Assembly (NCBI RefSeq): GCF_002257695.2
Contig: NZ_CP155571.1
Strand: one strand, 5' to 3'
Length of the DNA: 64,000 bases
Source of the DNA: Sporomusa acidovorans
Lineage (GTDB): Bacteria; Bacillota; Negativicutes; Sporomusales; Sporomusaceae
Shown piece by piece: positions 8,236 through 17,500 of this stretch; position 1 is the stretch's first letter, and the number at the start of each line of letters is the position of its first letter. Made by a program: the position numbers and the translations under genes. The notes under the pieces are model-generated. The model worked only from the letters and a program-made list of their open reading frames with translations, had not been told where the DNA came from and did not search any database.

Positions 8236-8661
8236 CTACTTGATGTTATCATAAATTTGATTTAGCATTTTCTTCATTTCTGCCACTTTATGTTGTTCTA
8301 TGCCTGCTGTTGCTTTATCTAATAGTTGCTTAACCTTGGGAATTAATTGTTCACGCAATGCCCACCCATCATCAGTCAAAAATATTTGAAAAGATCGCTT
8401 ATCCACTGGGTGAGCTTTTCGAACCACTAACCCCTTGATAATTAACTTTTCCAAAATGCGATTCGTGTTCGGTTTATCTTTAAAGGTCAAATCTGACAGC
8501 TCTTTGGGGGTAACACCTTCTTGTTCCCATAAACAGTTTAATATAGCCCATTGCTCTGGCGTTACATCATTTTCTTTTAATTGTTGAAATAATTCATTTT
8601 TTAGTTTTGTATTTACTTTATTTAGAATAAATCCTAATGAATCATCTAATTTAAAATTCAT
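8236..8661 (-). CDS. MarR-family transcriptional regulator
   Basis: 141 residues from the ATG at 8661; an ATG four codons upstream is possible but the GGTGGT ribosome site fits 8661. A winged helix of the MarR type: TPEQWAILNCLWEQEGVTPK, then recognition helix DKPNTNRILEKLIIKGLV and wing HPVDKRSFQIFLTDDG. MarR proteins are dimeric repressors released by small ligands or oxidants. Identical half-sites in its own promoter and in front of the downstream DUF169 gene point to autoregulation plus control of DUF169. The ligand cannot be read from the sequence. Confidence 0.92.
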   Translation of the reverse strand: MNFKLDDSLGFILNKVNTKLKNELFQQLKENDVTPEQWAILNCLWEQEGVTPKELSDLTFKDKPNTNRILEKLIIKGLVVRKAHPVDKRSFQIFLTDDGWALREQLIPKVKQLLDKATAGIEQHKVAEMKKMLNQIYDNIK

Positions 8662-8676
8662 TTGAACCACCATCTT

Positions 8677-8723
8677 AGTTGTCTTGACAACTACATTATA
8701 ATATCATTGTAATAATCAGTCAA
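8677..8723 (-). promoter_or_regulatory. marR promoter with palindromic operator
   Basis: On the minus strand there is a TTGACT -35 box (8718-8723), a 17-bp spacer and a perfect TATAAT -10 box (8695-8700). The palindrome AGTTGTCAAGACAACT (8677-8692) lies immediately downstream, over the expected transcription start. The half-sites are the same as at 8199-8216. Confidence 0.85.
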
Positions 8724-8809
8724 TATAAGTTAAATCAAATTTCAGAAAAATACATCAGATAAATCAGCATAATTAATACAATATCAACCAAAAGTATGTA
8801 ATTGTTATC

Positions 8810-8989
8810 TTAATGAACATGGCACCAATGGCAGACTCCATATCCTATACTTAGAAAAATTGGCTTGTCTTCTTTCTTAGCTTGCTCAAACGCCTCAACG
8901 CTCCAAGTGTACCAATCTATTGGGTTGTAGGCATGCTGGAGTAAATATGGGCTTTTTTCATTTATCAATCGGTTAGGCTTTTTGTCCAT
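8810..8989 (-). pseudogene. Truncated YyaL-like (DUF255 thioredoxin-fold) gene
   Basis: Sixty codons from an ATG at 8989, preceded by GGAGGTGG. The product matches the start of YyaL/SSP411 proteins: NRLINEKSPYLLQHAYNPID, then AKKEDKPIFLSIGYGVCHWC. It stops two residues after the CHWC redox motif, whereas the family runs to about 600-700 residues. No continuation is present downstream, so this is a 5' remnant. Confidence 0.8.
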
Positions 8990-9136
8990 GAAAACCACCT
9001 CCAGAATTAGTTCCATAACATGATACCGATGTTCTATCTGGGAAGTTATATATTTCTTTAAAGGTGATAGCAATGAACCCATTTGAACCTTTAATTTTGA
9101 AAGAATCCATAAAACCTCTCCATTCCCACTGACAGC

Positions 9137-9601
9137 TTAGGTACACATTTTTGTTCTGGGGTCATTTTCATCAATGCATTCAATTCCTTCGTATCCCTTG
9201 GCTCTAGCGTTATCATAAAGTTTTTCTAGAGTAGTAAGGTTTTTACAATATAATTCAACATAACTACAATCTGCAATTAACAAACATAATTCGCAATCGC
9301 TTTTTAGAAACTCCTCATATGTATCAAAATTGCTTAACTGCGTTCCCTTCGGAAATGCCTTTAACGTTGTAAAAATTACATAATAGATGTTACTCTTTAT
9401 CAACTCGTCAAAAATTACTCCGTCAACAACGTTTGCATTATCAAATAAATCCTCATCTTGTTGACCATACACCCGTTTCCATACTTCTGTACTACATTCG
9501 ATTTTCCAATCATACGGGGTACAATCAAGCGCTTCAAATATTTGTGCCAAGTGTTTTCCGTATTCATTAGGAATTTGAAAGCTAACTCCACGCTTCAGCA
9601 A
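9137..9601 (-). CDS. DUF2691 family protein
   Basis: 154 residues that fit the DUF2691 family: start MLKRGVSFQIPNEYGKHLAQ, an early FEALDCTPYDWKIE and a middle LCLLIADCSYVELYCK. The function is unknown. Such proteins are often found in Firmicute loci of small immunity-like genes, and here it sits among several other small unassigned genes on both strands. It is cytoplasmic by appearance, with no signal or membrane segment. The surrounding DNA is A+T-rich compared with the metabolic part of the window, which suggests acquired DNA. Confidence 0.6.
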   Translation of the reverse strand: MLKRGVSFQIPNEYGKHLAQIFEALDCTPYDWKIECSTEVWKRVYGQQDEDLFDNANVVDGVIFDELIKSNIYYVIFTTLKAFPKGTQLSNFDTYEEFLKSDCELCLLIADCSYVELYCKNLTTLEKLYDNARAKGYEGIECIDENDPRTKMCT

Positions 9602-9691
9602 ATTATCACCTTCTCAATATCCCATTATTCGAGGTCATTGCCACCTGCGTATATTTTTTTTCAATTACCGTTTCCAATGACTACTAATGCC

Positions 9692-10108
9692 TCACGACCT
9701 GATTAGATTCATTATATATTTATTAGCAACATCCATATTTCCCGTAAAATGTTCTACAAGTATTTCTACTCCTTGTAATCCGCCTGGTTCGTTATAATCA
9801 ATATTACAAAATACAGGTTGCCTTTTATAAACTTTGAGATTTTTATCAAAAATTGCTATGATTTTTTCTTCGCTTTGCATAAGCACACCTGAGTTTTTTG
9901 CGGTATAAGGGGTTTTCATATTTGGCAATTGGATTATTTCTTCTCCAACGGTCGTATTTAACACCTCAACACCAAGCCAATTATTTTTATCATCATACAA
10001 CAAACTTCCTGATAGATTGACTAATGTTCTTACTGTAATTCCATCAAATTCTCTAAAATAAATGTATATACTAGCTGAATTACCATGCCTTGAAACTGTT
10101 ATCCTCAT
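9692..10108 (-). CDS. Hypothetical protein, weakly DUF2283-like
   Basis: 138 residues, not recognised with confidence. The first 60 residues (ASIYIYFREF, LLYDDKNNWLGVEVLNT) have the pattern of DUF2283, a small beta-rich domain of unknown role, but the protein is longer than that family. No signal peptide or membrane helix. It lies in the cluster of small A+T-rich genes between 8.8 and 12.7 kb. Confidence 0.5.
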   Translation of the reverse strand: MRITVSRHGNSASIYIYFREFDGITVRTLVNLSGSLLYDDKNNWLGVEVLNTTVGEEIIQLPNMKTPYTAKNSGVLMQSEEKIIAIFDKNLKVYKRQPVFCNIDYNEPGGLQGVEILVEHFTGNMDVANKYIMNLIRS

Positions 10109-10310
10109 ACTTTTATAACACCTCTAAAAGACTCCATTTTCTTGCCAACTAAACAATTCACTAATGAAAAATTCTCGTTTACGAAAATTATTTATGATTA
10201 ATGCTCAAGTCTTCAAATATGAGTTATTTGCCATGAAATATACTATCGATATAACCACGCCAATAATCATTATGCTCTCTTCCTATTCAGAAAGGCAACA
10301 GCTATCTAAG

Positions 10311-10604
10311 TTACGTATTGTCAGAGATTTTTAGTAAACAATCAACAATTCTTTTTATTTTATTTTTTCCCCTATTTTTAATTATAAAATCAAGGATACT
10401 GCTATCAATTTCCCAGTCTTCTTTAGTGAACACCTCCTTCAATAATAGACTTTCTTTAAGTAATCTTTCAAGATATTTACTATCTTCATTTTGCTTAACC
10501 CATTCCACAAGTTCTTCAAGTGTGAATGTTCCTGCTCCATTTAGTCCATTCCAATAAAAATCAATAAAATGTATAAATGTCACTATATCAGCTTTAGTAA
10601 TCAT
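10311..10604 (-). CDS. Small hypothetical protein
   Basis: 97 residues, charged and helical (FTLEELVEWVKQNEDSKYLE, LLKESLLLKEVFTKEDWEID), with no motif I recognise. A real gene is favoured by its composition, which matches its neighbours. It may be another orphan immunity-type protein, by context only. Confidence 0.5.
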   Translation of the reverse strand: MITKADIVTFIHFIDFYWNGLNGAGTFTLEELVEWVKQNEDSKYLERLLKESLLLKEVFTKEDWEIDSSILDFIIKNRGKNKIKRIVDCLLKISDNT

Positions 10605-10892
10605 TCTCTAATACCACCCATATACTCTTTACTAAAATTATCAGACACTCATTCTTGCCCAAGAACTTACTTCTCAATTACTCCAAAACAAATTTCAAAG
10701 CAAGTAATGATTCACGATATCCTATACTAATAATTAAATAAATAACATATTTATCCTGCAAATACAAAAACCAGCACTCAAGTGCTGATTTTTATTGGAT
10801 GTATTATAATATAAATAAACTCTGAGCAGAGCAAGTCCCTTCTATGCATCAGAAAAGCAACCAAACAGAACTAGCAAGGTTGGTGGTTAATT
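10605..10892. other. Intergenic region between divergent small genes
   Basis: About 290 bp holding one hairpin (10772-10787) and no gene I can support. It separates a minus-strand hypothetical gene from the + strand CPCC gene and should carry both promoters. Confidence 0.4.
10772..10797 (+). terminator. Terminator-like hairpin
   Basis: CAGCACT, loop CA, AGTGCTG, then ATTTTTATT. T-rich sequence follows on either strand, so it could act both ways. No gene ends directly before it. Confidence 0.5.
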
Positions 10893-11456
10893 TTGAATTT
10901 TACATGCCCTTGTTGTGGCTATAAAACCTTACATGATACAGGCGAATATTCTATTTGTCCGATATGTTTCTGGGAAGATGACTTATATCAAAAACAGAAT
11001 CCATATTCATCTGAAGGTGCAAATCATATTTCATTACTCGAAGGACAAGTAAATTATAGAAGATTTGGTGCTTGTGATAATACATGTATAAACCACGTTC
11101 GTAAACCAACTTCAATCGATGAATATGATTCTAATTGGATGCCATTAATAACTCCAAATCAAGCTTTCTTAAAATGGATAAATATAAACGAAAAACTTTG
11201 GAAAGAACACGGTATAGCTATTGAAAATATTAAGATTGCTTCTGAACAAATCTCTGATAATCCTTGCGTGACTGTATATCATTACAGCAATAATAAAATT
11301 GGCGTAATCACAGTATGGGAAACTAATACGTATTATTACGAGATTGAAGACTGTGATAATGGTAATACCTTATTATTAAAAAATGACTCTTTTGAAGCAC
11401 TACCTAATTTTGATGAAACATTTTGTTCCTACTTTACATTAATGAATGATAAGTAA
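10893..11456 (+). CDS. CPCC-type cysteine-rich protein
   Basis: 187 residues from a TTG start, preceded by GGTGGT. The N-terminus is a Cys-rich CPCC domain: FTCPCCGYKTL, then YSICPICFWEDD, two CxxC pairs likely to bind zinc. The family occurs widely among small proteins of toxin-immunity loci; its molecular role is unknown. The C-terminal 100 residues are unrecognised. It is the only + strand member of the 9-11.5 kb small-gene cluster. Confidence 0.75.
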   Translation: MNFTCPCCGYKTLHDTGEYSICPICFWEDDLYQKQNPYSSEGANHISLLEGQVNYRRFGACDNTCINHVRKPTSIDEYDSNWMPLITPNQAFLKWININEKLWKEHGIAIENIKIASEQISDNPCVTVYHYSNNKIGVITVWETNTYYYEIEDCDNGNTLLLKNDSFEALPNFDETFCSYFTLMNDK

Positions 11457-11789
11457 TTACATTTGATTTATAATAGCCTAGATGCTAAATCGACATATTT
11501 TTATGTTACTTTATCATACAATTCATGTATACGATAATATTCGATATAACTTAATATTTCTTAGTTCATATTTCCAGGTTTTTTTATAGCAAAGAACACA
11601 GCACTAGATTGGCAGGCTGTGTTTTTATATTTGGCATAATCCCACCGTTTTTATTGGCTGCCCCTTGGTGTCAATCCGCGCCTGAGGATCCGCTGCAGCC
11701 TATTTTGTATCGCTGTCCTCAAGTGAAAAGAATGTCATTGTATCCATTACTATTTATGCCACCAGTAATTGCGGCGAATGGAGGTTTAT
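11457..11789. other. Intergenic region after CPCC gene
   Basis: A terminator at 11595-11627 is the only clear element. A G+C-richer stretch follows (11650-11720) that I cannot assign. Confidence 0.35.
11595..11627 (+). terminator. Rho-independent terminator
   Basis: AACACAGC, a 13-base loop, GCTGTGTT, then TTTAT. It lies 140 bp after the CPCC gene on the same strand. A similar hairpin is found at 12781-12815 after the next gene. Confidence 0.65.
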
Positions 11790-12719
11790 ATGCAATATGT
11801 AGAGTCAAGGCACACGACAGTCGCAATCTCGACTGGTGATCATAAGAAAGCGGCATTATATTTTGATAGAATCATTCCAACACATTCAGCTTATAAAGTG
11901 CCTGAAATATTAAAGGAGCCTCTCAATTTCGGAGACTGGAAATTATCCACACTATTCAGCATGTGGTCCAACCAGGAAACTACAAGCCATGATTCCATGG
12001 AAATGGCTCGACAGATTTTTGAGTTCGTTTTTCGAGAACTTCCGAAGAGTGTGAAATATGATCCAAAATATATAGAAGAACTGCAGAAAAATACAATTAG
12101 GGTTGCTAAATCGGAATGGAGTAATGCTAATATTGTGTCTTTATTGCTGCGCCATGGCAATATTGCTAAAAATAGGTTACTAGTTCCATCTTATGATAGT
12201 AAAGAACAAGAAGATGACTTCGTGATATCAGGAGATGATCAAGTGGCACAAGTAATATTAGCTAATTTAGATCTGATTGATACTAATAAACTAGATTGGC
12301 AACAAATAATAGAAGCCAAAAAAGACGAAGATTTTCATAGAAAGCTACGCGCTGTTATGCTTTTTATTTACAAAAATTACCTTGGTCAATCTGCATCTTT
12401 TATTAAAGATGACATAATGCAACAACTTGAAGAATATCATCAAATCTGTAAGAAGCATGGATTCAAGCTGGTAACTAGCTCTCTGTCTATTGTTTTAAAT
12501 TCTAAATCATTGCTATGGACTATCTGTGCTGAAACTATTGCATTATTAAGTGGCTTGCCACTCCAAATGCTTACTCCGGTTCTGCTTGCTGAAGCAGCGT
12601 TAGAGGTGGGGAAAGTGGCGATAAACTATGTTGAACACAAACGTGACATCACCGATTACAAAAGGAGCCACCCTTTATCGTATATACTACAGTTTCCTTT
12701 ACAGGATAGTAGGGATTAA
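11790..12719 (+). CDS. Hypothetical protein, about 310 aa
   Basis: 309 residues from the ATG at 11790, preceded by GGAGG at 6 bases; an upstream in-frame start has no such site. Not recognised. The N-terminus (HTTVAISTGDHKKAALYFDR) resembles the opening of DUF6236-like proteins, in which a strand leads to LYFDRI, but the rest does not help. It is mostly helical, with a hydrophobic stretch near residues 245-280 (LWTICAETIALLSGLP) that could be one membrane-associated segment. It stands alone on the + strand with its own terminator. By position it may be part of a defence or immunity island; there is no direct evidence. Confidence 0.6.
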   Translation: MQYVESRHTTVAISTGDHKKAALYFDRIIPTHSAYKVPEILKEPLNFGDWKLSTLFSMWSNQETTSHDSMEMARQIFEFVFRELPKSVKYDPKYIEELQKNTIRVAKSEWSNANIVSLLLRHGNIAKNRLLVPSYDSKEQEDDFVISGDDQVAQVILANLDLIDTNKLDWQQIIEAKKDEDFHRKLRAVMLFIYKNYLGQSASFIKDDIMQQLEEYHQICKKHGFKLVTSSLSIVLNSKSLLWTICAETIALLSGLPLQMLTPVLLAEAALEVGKVAINYVEHKRDITDYKRSHPLSYILQFPLQDSRD

Positions 12720-12780
12720 TTTGCCCTTGATATTTCGAAATTTGATAGATAACAATGATTAATTTTATTAGTGCAGAAAA

Positions 12781-12815
12781 AAACACAGCTCTGTACATGA
12801 CAGGCTGTATTTTTG
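12781..12815 (+). terminator. Rho-independent terminator
   Basis: AACACAGC, a loop, then GGCTGTATTTTTGTTT. It is 60 bp after the hypothetical gene on the + strand. Confidence 0.55.
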
Positions 12816-12890
12816 TTTATGTCAGACCTGAGACTAATTCTCACATTATGACAAATAAATTGATAATGGAATGGATCACCTAAAACACGC

Positions 12891-13511
12891 CTATGCTCTC
12901 AGCAACATGAGCGTCAGACATCGTAGACTCCCGCCACCTGCCAGAAGAGCGTCAGGATGGAATTCTATGATTTCAATCCCCTTGCTGTACAGCTGGCTTT
13001 TTGTCTGCGCATTAAGGGCAATGTCATAATGAAGCATGGTGTTAGCGTCAATCGGAATAAACGAACAAGCCCACTTCTGCTGTTCCTCATCTGATACCGA
13101 AATAAGTTCCATTTGTCGTTCAAACATAAATTGCCTGAAATCACCAATTTCCTGCCTACCGTTTTGAGTGATATGCCAAGCCTTTAAAAAGGCTGGCAAG
13201 TATACAAGTGCCAGATGATCATTGATTTTTCCGAACAGCATGTCGGCATGCATATAGCGCCTTACCTTCACAACATCAACGTAAATAATTTCTGAAAATA
13301 GAGTCAGCACATAGGGAATAAACTTTTCCACCGAGGCCGAACGGTGTCGCTCAGTGCAGGCAATAAATACCGTACTAGGTGACAATATCAAAAATCCCTC
13401 AAAGTGATCGGTTTCGTCAAACTCATAGCAAATGGGCACTCCTAAATTTTTCAAAGCTTCTTTAACAACAATGTCTTCTCCAGATCGTCCATATCCCATC
13501 TTAGACAGCAC
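12891..13511 (-). pseudogene. Amidinotransferase/arginine deiminase-like, N-terminally truncated
   Basis: 206 residues matching the C-terminal half of the pentein superfamily (amidinotransferase, arginine deiminase, dimethylargininase). The segment EGFLILSPSTVFIACTERHR carries the ERH pattern, and the C-terminus GGGSLRCLTLMLLR carries the catalytic cysteine. Full-length members have 280-410 residues, so the N-terminal catalytic part is missing. The reading frame begins next to the iterated RAYT end at 13525, so the element's arrival probably removed the 5' half. It is unlikely to be active. Confidence 0.75.
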
Positions 13512-13524
13512 AGCACCATGCCGA

Positions 13525-13613
13525 GGGAGACATCAAGGGACGGGGAGACATCAAGTGGGGAGACATCAAGGGACGTTCCTTTTCGGGAGACATCAAGGGA
13601 CGTTCCTTTTCCG
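13525..13613. repeat. Four tandem iterations of RAYT end sequence
   Basis: The motif GGGAGACATCAAGGGACG or part of it begins at 13525, 13543, 13557 and 13585. The first lacks the TTCCTTTTC extension, the second breaks off after CATCAAG, and the third and fourth have the full end. Copy 1 of the element has only one such end. Repeated self-targeted insertion or slipped copying of the end would produce this. Confidence 0.85.
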
Positions 13614-14422
13614 TCAACTTCTTGCTATCACACCACGAGAAATTCCAGTTGCACGCTCAATCTGTCGAATGGATAATCCTTCTTTTTCTTTCAACTGCCT
13701 TAGCATAGCATCACGTTCTGGCTTGGACCATCCCGCTATTTCATGTGGTTCGCGTCCCTCCGTTGATCGCAATATTTTGCGACGTACTTCATCTTCGGAT
13801 AGATTTATCTTCCCTGATACATCAAAGTCATCATCCGTACTCATTTGATGTAACCGGACCCACTCATCTCTCCCCAATAGGCTCAATGAAAATCCTGTAT
13901 CCGTCAACCTCCCGCCCTGCACGTAGTCTCGATAACTGCTAAACTTATATTCTTCAAGTTTTCCAACGATTCCAGCCTTTACAGGATTTTGGTGTATATA
14001 ACGGATCAACGGTATAAAATATTCGTCAATTTCTACGGGGGTACTCTTATATCGACTAGCTATTAATGCTCCGCTTCGCTCATATTTTTTATTAAAGTAC
14101 ATTACATATTTCGTTAATAGCCTCTTCATAATTTGTGAGATATCACCTGTTTTATTTTCCTTTAGCAAAAGATGAACATGATTACTCATTAAGCAGTAGG
14201 CATGTATCTCAAATGCCATCTCAGCCTTTATTTGCTGCAAGCTTTCGATAAAATATAAGAAGTCGCTGTCCCCTTCAAATAAGCTCTGATGATTTATTCC
14301 CCGGAAAACTATATGGTAATAACCCGTAGCGCTTAACTTTCTGACCTGTCTGGACATTTTTATCACCTCTCTTTTACATTTTACCATTTTTAGGACGAAA
14401 AAGGAACGTCCCTATATGTCCC
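13586..14422 (-). mobile_element. RAYT (REP-associated) transposon, copy 2
   Basis: 837 bp, almost identical to 6105-6941 from GGAGACATC on the left to TATATGTCCC on the right; flanking sequence differs beyond those points. The two copies are in the same orientation about 7.5 kb apart. It separates the truncated amidinotransferase from the autotransporter-receptor gene. Confidence 0.87.
13614..14357 (-). CDS. RAYT-type Y1 HUH transposase (second copy)
   Basis: 247 residues from the ATG at 14357 (AGAGGTG upstream). HUH motif NHVHLLL, candidate catalytic tyrosine in YVMYFNKKY, C-terminal helix-turn-helix. It is identical to the copy at 6133-6876 except for Glu instead of Val at STPVEIDEY. The frame is intact, so either copy could supply transposase. 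Confidence 0.92.
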   Translation of the reverse strand: MSRQVRKLSATGYYHIVFRGINHQSLFEGDSDFLYFIESLQQIKAEMAFEIHAYCLMSNHVHLLLKENKTGDISQIMKRLLTKYVMYFNKKYERSGALIASRYKSTPVEIDEYFIPLIRYIHQNPVKAGIVGKLEEYKFSSYRDYVQGGRLTDTGFSLSLLGRDEWVRLHQMSTDDDFDVSGKINLSEDEVRRKILRSTEGREPHEIAGWSKPERDAMLRQLKEKEGLSIRQIERATGISRGVIARS

Positions 14423-14498
14423 TTTTACATTTCAGTACATGACACGAATGCTACCACTACCCCCTGAAACAATTAACCTGTCACCATGTTTTTTATAA

Positions 14499-14538
14499 GC
14501 AACTAGGCCTGGACAAAGCAGTGTCCAGGCCTAGTTGC
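14499..14538 (-). terminator. Long perfect hairpin after receptor gene
   Basis: A 17-bp perfect stem (GCAACTAGGCCTGGACA and its complement) with a 6-base loop, 34 bp past the stop codon at 14573. It has only a weak T tract on the minus strand, so it may terminate inefficiently or stabilise the 3' end. Confidence 0.6.
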
Positions 14539-14572
14539 TGTAATAAATGCAGTGTTGTGCCGAAGTCTCTGT

Positions 14573-17500
14573 TTAGAAGAAATACTGTACCGTCATGTAG
14601 TACGTCCGGCCCTGCTGCGGATAGGATACATTGCCGATCTCGTCCAATGGACCGGCGCCGGTTCTGCGCCACAACTGTTCAGGACCTTTGTTAAACAAGT
14701 CGTTGACGCCGGCGGTCAATTTGGTTGTACTGTTTAAGTCATATTTCATACCGATATTGGTCAAACCGAGCGAGTCATACAGGGCGGAAGTTTCGCCAAA
14801 ATGGACGCCGGTCTTACCCAGATAATGATATTCGCCAAAGACGGTGAGTTTATCACCGGGGAAGCGATAGCTTAAGCGGGTATTGGTCTCCCACTTCGGC
14901 ACCCAGGGAAATGGCTTGCCTGCCTGGGATTCCGATTTCGTAACCATATTGTACATGCCGCTTTTGGTGATTAACGAATCGTTCCAGGTAACGGACTGTA
15001 GCAGGTTCCACCGCTGCCAGTTCATTTTGCTCTCCAGTTCAACGCCCTGGATTTTGCCGGCAGCCAGATTAGAATAATAACCATAGCCATACGGATCTAG
15101 CGCATAGGTACTCAAATTTTTGACATCCCGGTTAAAATAGGTCAACGTCACATCAGTGTCAGCCTGTAACGCTTTACCCTGCCAGTTGGCGCTGACATCC
15201 CAGCTGGTGCCATGCTCGACATAGGAATCCAGCATAAAATCACTCTTTTTACTTCGATACTCCTCCCAGCGAGACCTTACATTAACACCGTCACCGAACA
15301 GTTCATAGAAGTTCGGGAATTTGTAATAGGTCCCATAGGTGCCGCGGAAGGTCCAGTGGTCATTCTGCACTTTTTTGAGACCAAGACCGTAGGAGTATTT
15401 CCATTCTCTAAGATCGGGATCGCCCAAATCCACATCCATCGTCATCTTCTGGCCCCGCAGCACCGGGGTAAAGAACAGATTGCCGCTCTTGTTCAAGGTC
15501 ATGGTATCCTGCACCTGGAAAAAATAGTTATTGGTACTGTAATCGGTTTTGAAATATTGCTTGTAAGAATCAATTACGCCGGTAAAACTGTCATTCTGCG
15601 GCCAGACATCAAAATTGTTGGTGTCGACCTTCATGGTCTCCCGGGAACAATCAAAGAGAAATTCCACCAGATGATTTTTGCCCATTTTCCAACTGCCGTC
15701 GATCGCTCCCTCATAACGCCGGTTGCGGAACTCGTTATCAGCCGTTGCAAAAAGCATGGCAAGACTATCGGGTTTAAACTGAGCACAAGCAGCTTCTTTA
15801 TGCTGGTAGGAGGTATCCAGTTTCCAGCCCCATTCCAGGTTACCGGCAGTTTGTCGCCGTCCCAGCGACAATTCTGTCTTGGTCGTTTCCAGACACCGTT
15901 TCCGATATTTATCATAATTACCAGACGTTCCAATATGCTTTTTGATCTCGTCTAGCGGCATATCTACATAATAATCATATGCCGATTCAGGTAGTTTTGT
16001 TTTGTTATTTTTATAAGTCAGTTTGGCAAACCAGTGGTCATCCTGCCATTTTAAGAGGGCATCCGTGTTATGATAGTCGTTATTCATCCGCCAGCGGGAT
16101 TCGGTAACATCATCGGATACTTCTCCACACGGATGGTGCTTGTCATAGCGAAAATCGCCTTGGGACTGATCCCGGTTTAAAGCAAACAACAGACTTCCCT
16201 CGCCAAGTGGCGCAGTCAGTTCCAAATTGCCGGTATAGCCGCTAAAAGAACGCATGCCGGTGGAGATGCTGCCTTTGCTTTCCTGCGGTTTTTTGGTCAC
16301 GATATTGATGGCGCCGCCTAAAGGCGAGCCGGCAAACCGGGCCGGCACATAGCCGCGGTAGACTTCGACCCGTTCGACATTTTCAACAGGAATGGTGGAC
16401 AGGTCAACGGCTGCGTCAGCAGAGGAATTGACCAGTACACCGTCAATGTAGATATTAACCTGCCCGCCGCTCGAACCGCGGACTCTGGCGACCGCGTAGT
16501 GGCCGGTGCCGCTCAGCCGCTGGACATAGACGCCCGGTACGGTCTGCAGGAGATCAGGGAGGTTCTTCATTTCGCCTTTGTATTCGGGCACATGGATAAC
16601 CGAGACGGTGCCGGGGGACAGGTTTTTCTCCCAGTCAGGACGTTTGGCTTCGACGACCAGCGGCGCCAGTGTGAAGCTGCCGGGTTCATTGCCGCCGGTA
16701 ACAATCGGAGCTGTCTCCGGCCCAGCCGTACCGGCAGCGGTTGTTGGGCGTTCATCAGTATCCATTAAACCGGCAGGTTCTGTCTGACCGGCTTGTCCGG
16801 TCTTGACCTGCTCTTCCTGGCTGGCCTGTGTTTTCTGATCGGCCTGATCAGCCGGCGGTGTCAGCTTGTCACCGACAACTGTTTTGTCCGTTCCGGCAGC
16901 TTCTTGGCCGGACTGTATGGTCTGACCGTCTTGCACCGTCTTATTGGTTTGTGCCGGTTGCGCTGCTTGCGTTGCCTTATCGGCAGCCGTCTTTGTCCCG
17001 ACAGCCGTTGTTGTCTGCGGTTTCGCAGCCGCTTTTGCCGCCAGGGAAACTTCCGGCGCAGTCATGCTGCGGTCAAAGGCTACGTTCTGCGCGGCCGCCC
17101 GTTCGACGGACGAAGGACCATTGAAACGCCAGGACATACCGGCGTTGACCTGCCAGTCGGTATTGACTTTGCCGCCAACAGTTTTGGTCAGTTCGACAAA
17201 GGCATTTTTGTCTTTGCCTGTCTGCAGATTGGTGCCCAGGGCAAATTCATACCAAGTGTCGTGGCCGGCCAGGGTATCCACCGCCATGCTGGACCCCACT
17301 ACATATTTTTGATAGGAAGAACTATAAATCATGGCATCGGCGCTCGCACTGCCGCCGTCTTTAAAATCGTGGTTGACCGCGGCTTTAACATACACCCTGC
17401 CTTTCCGGTCACCGTTGGTGAAGTTCCGGCCGGCGGTGACGCCCATACGGCCGGTGAGCATTTCCAGCTTGTCCTGGTTATAGCGCATGTTATTGGCCTG

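Noticed and set aside
14430..14490. Minus-strand peptide HGDRLIVSGGSGSIRVMY before the RAYT unit, as a gene end
   Set aside because: Only 18 codons without an upstream frame, overlapping IS-end-like sequence; not enough to name a gene.
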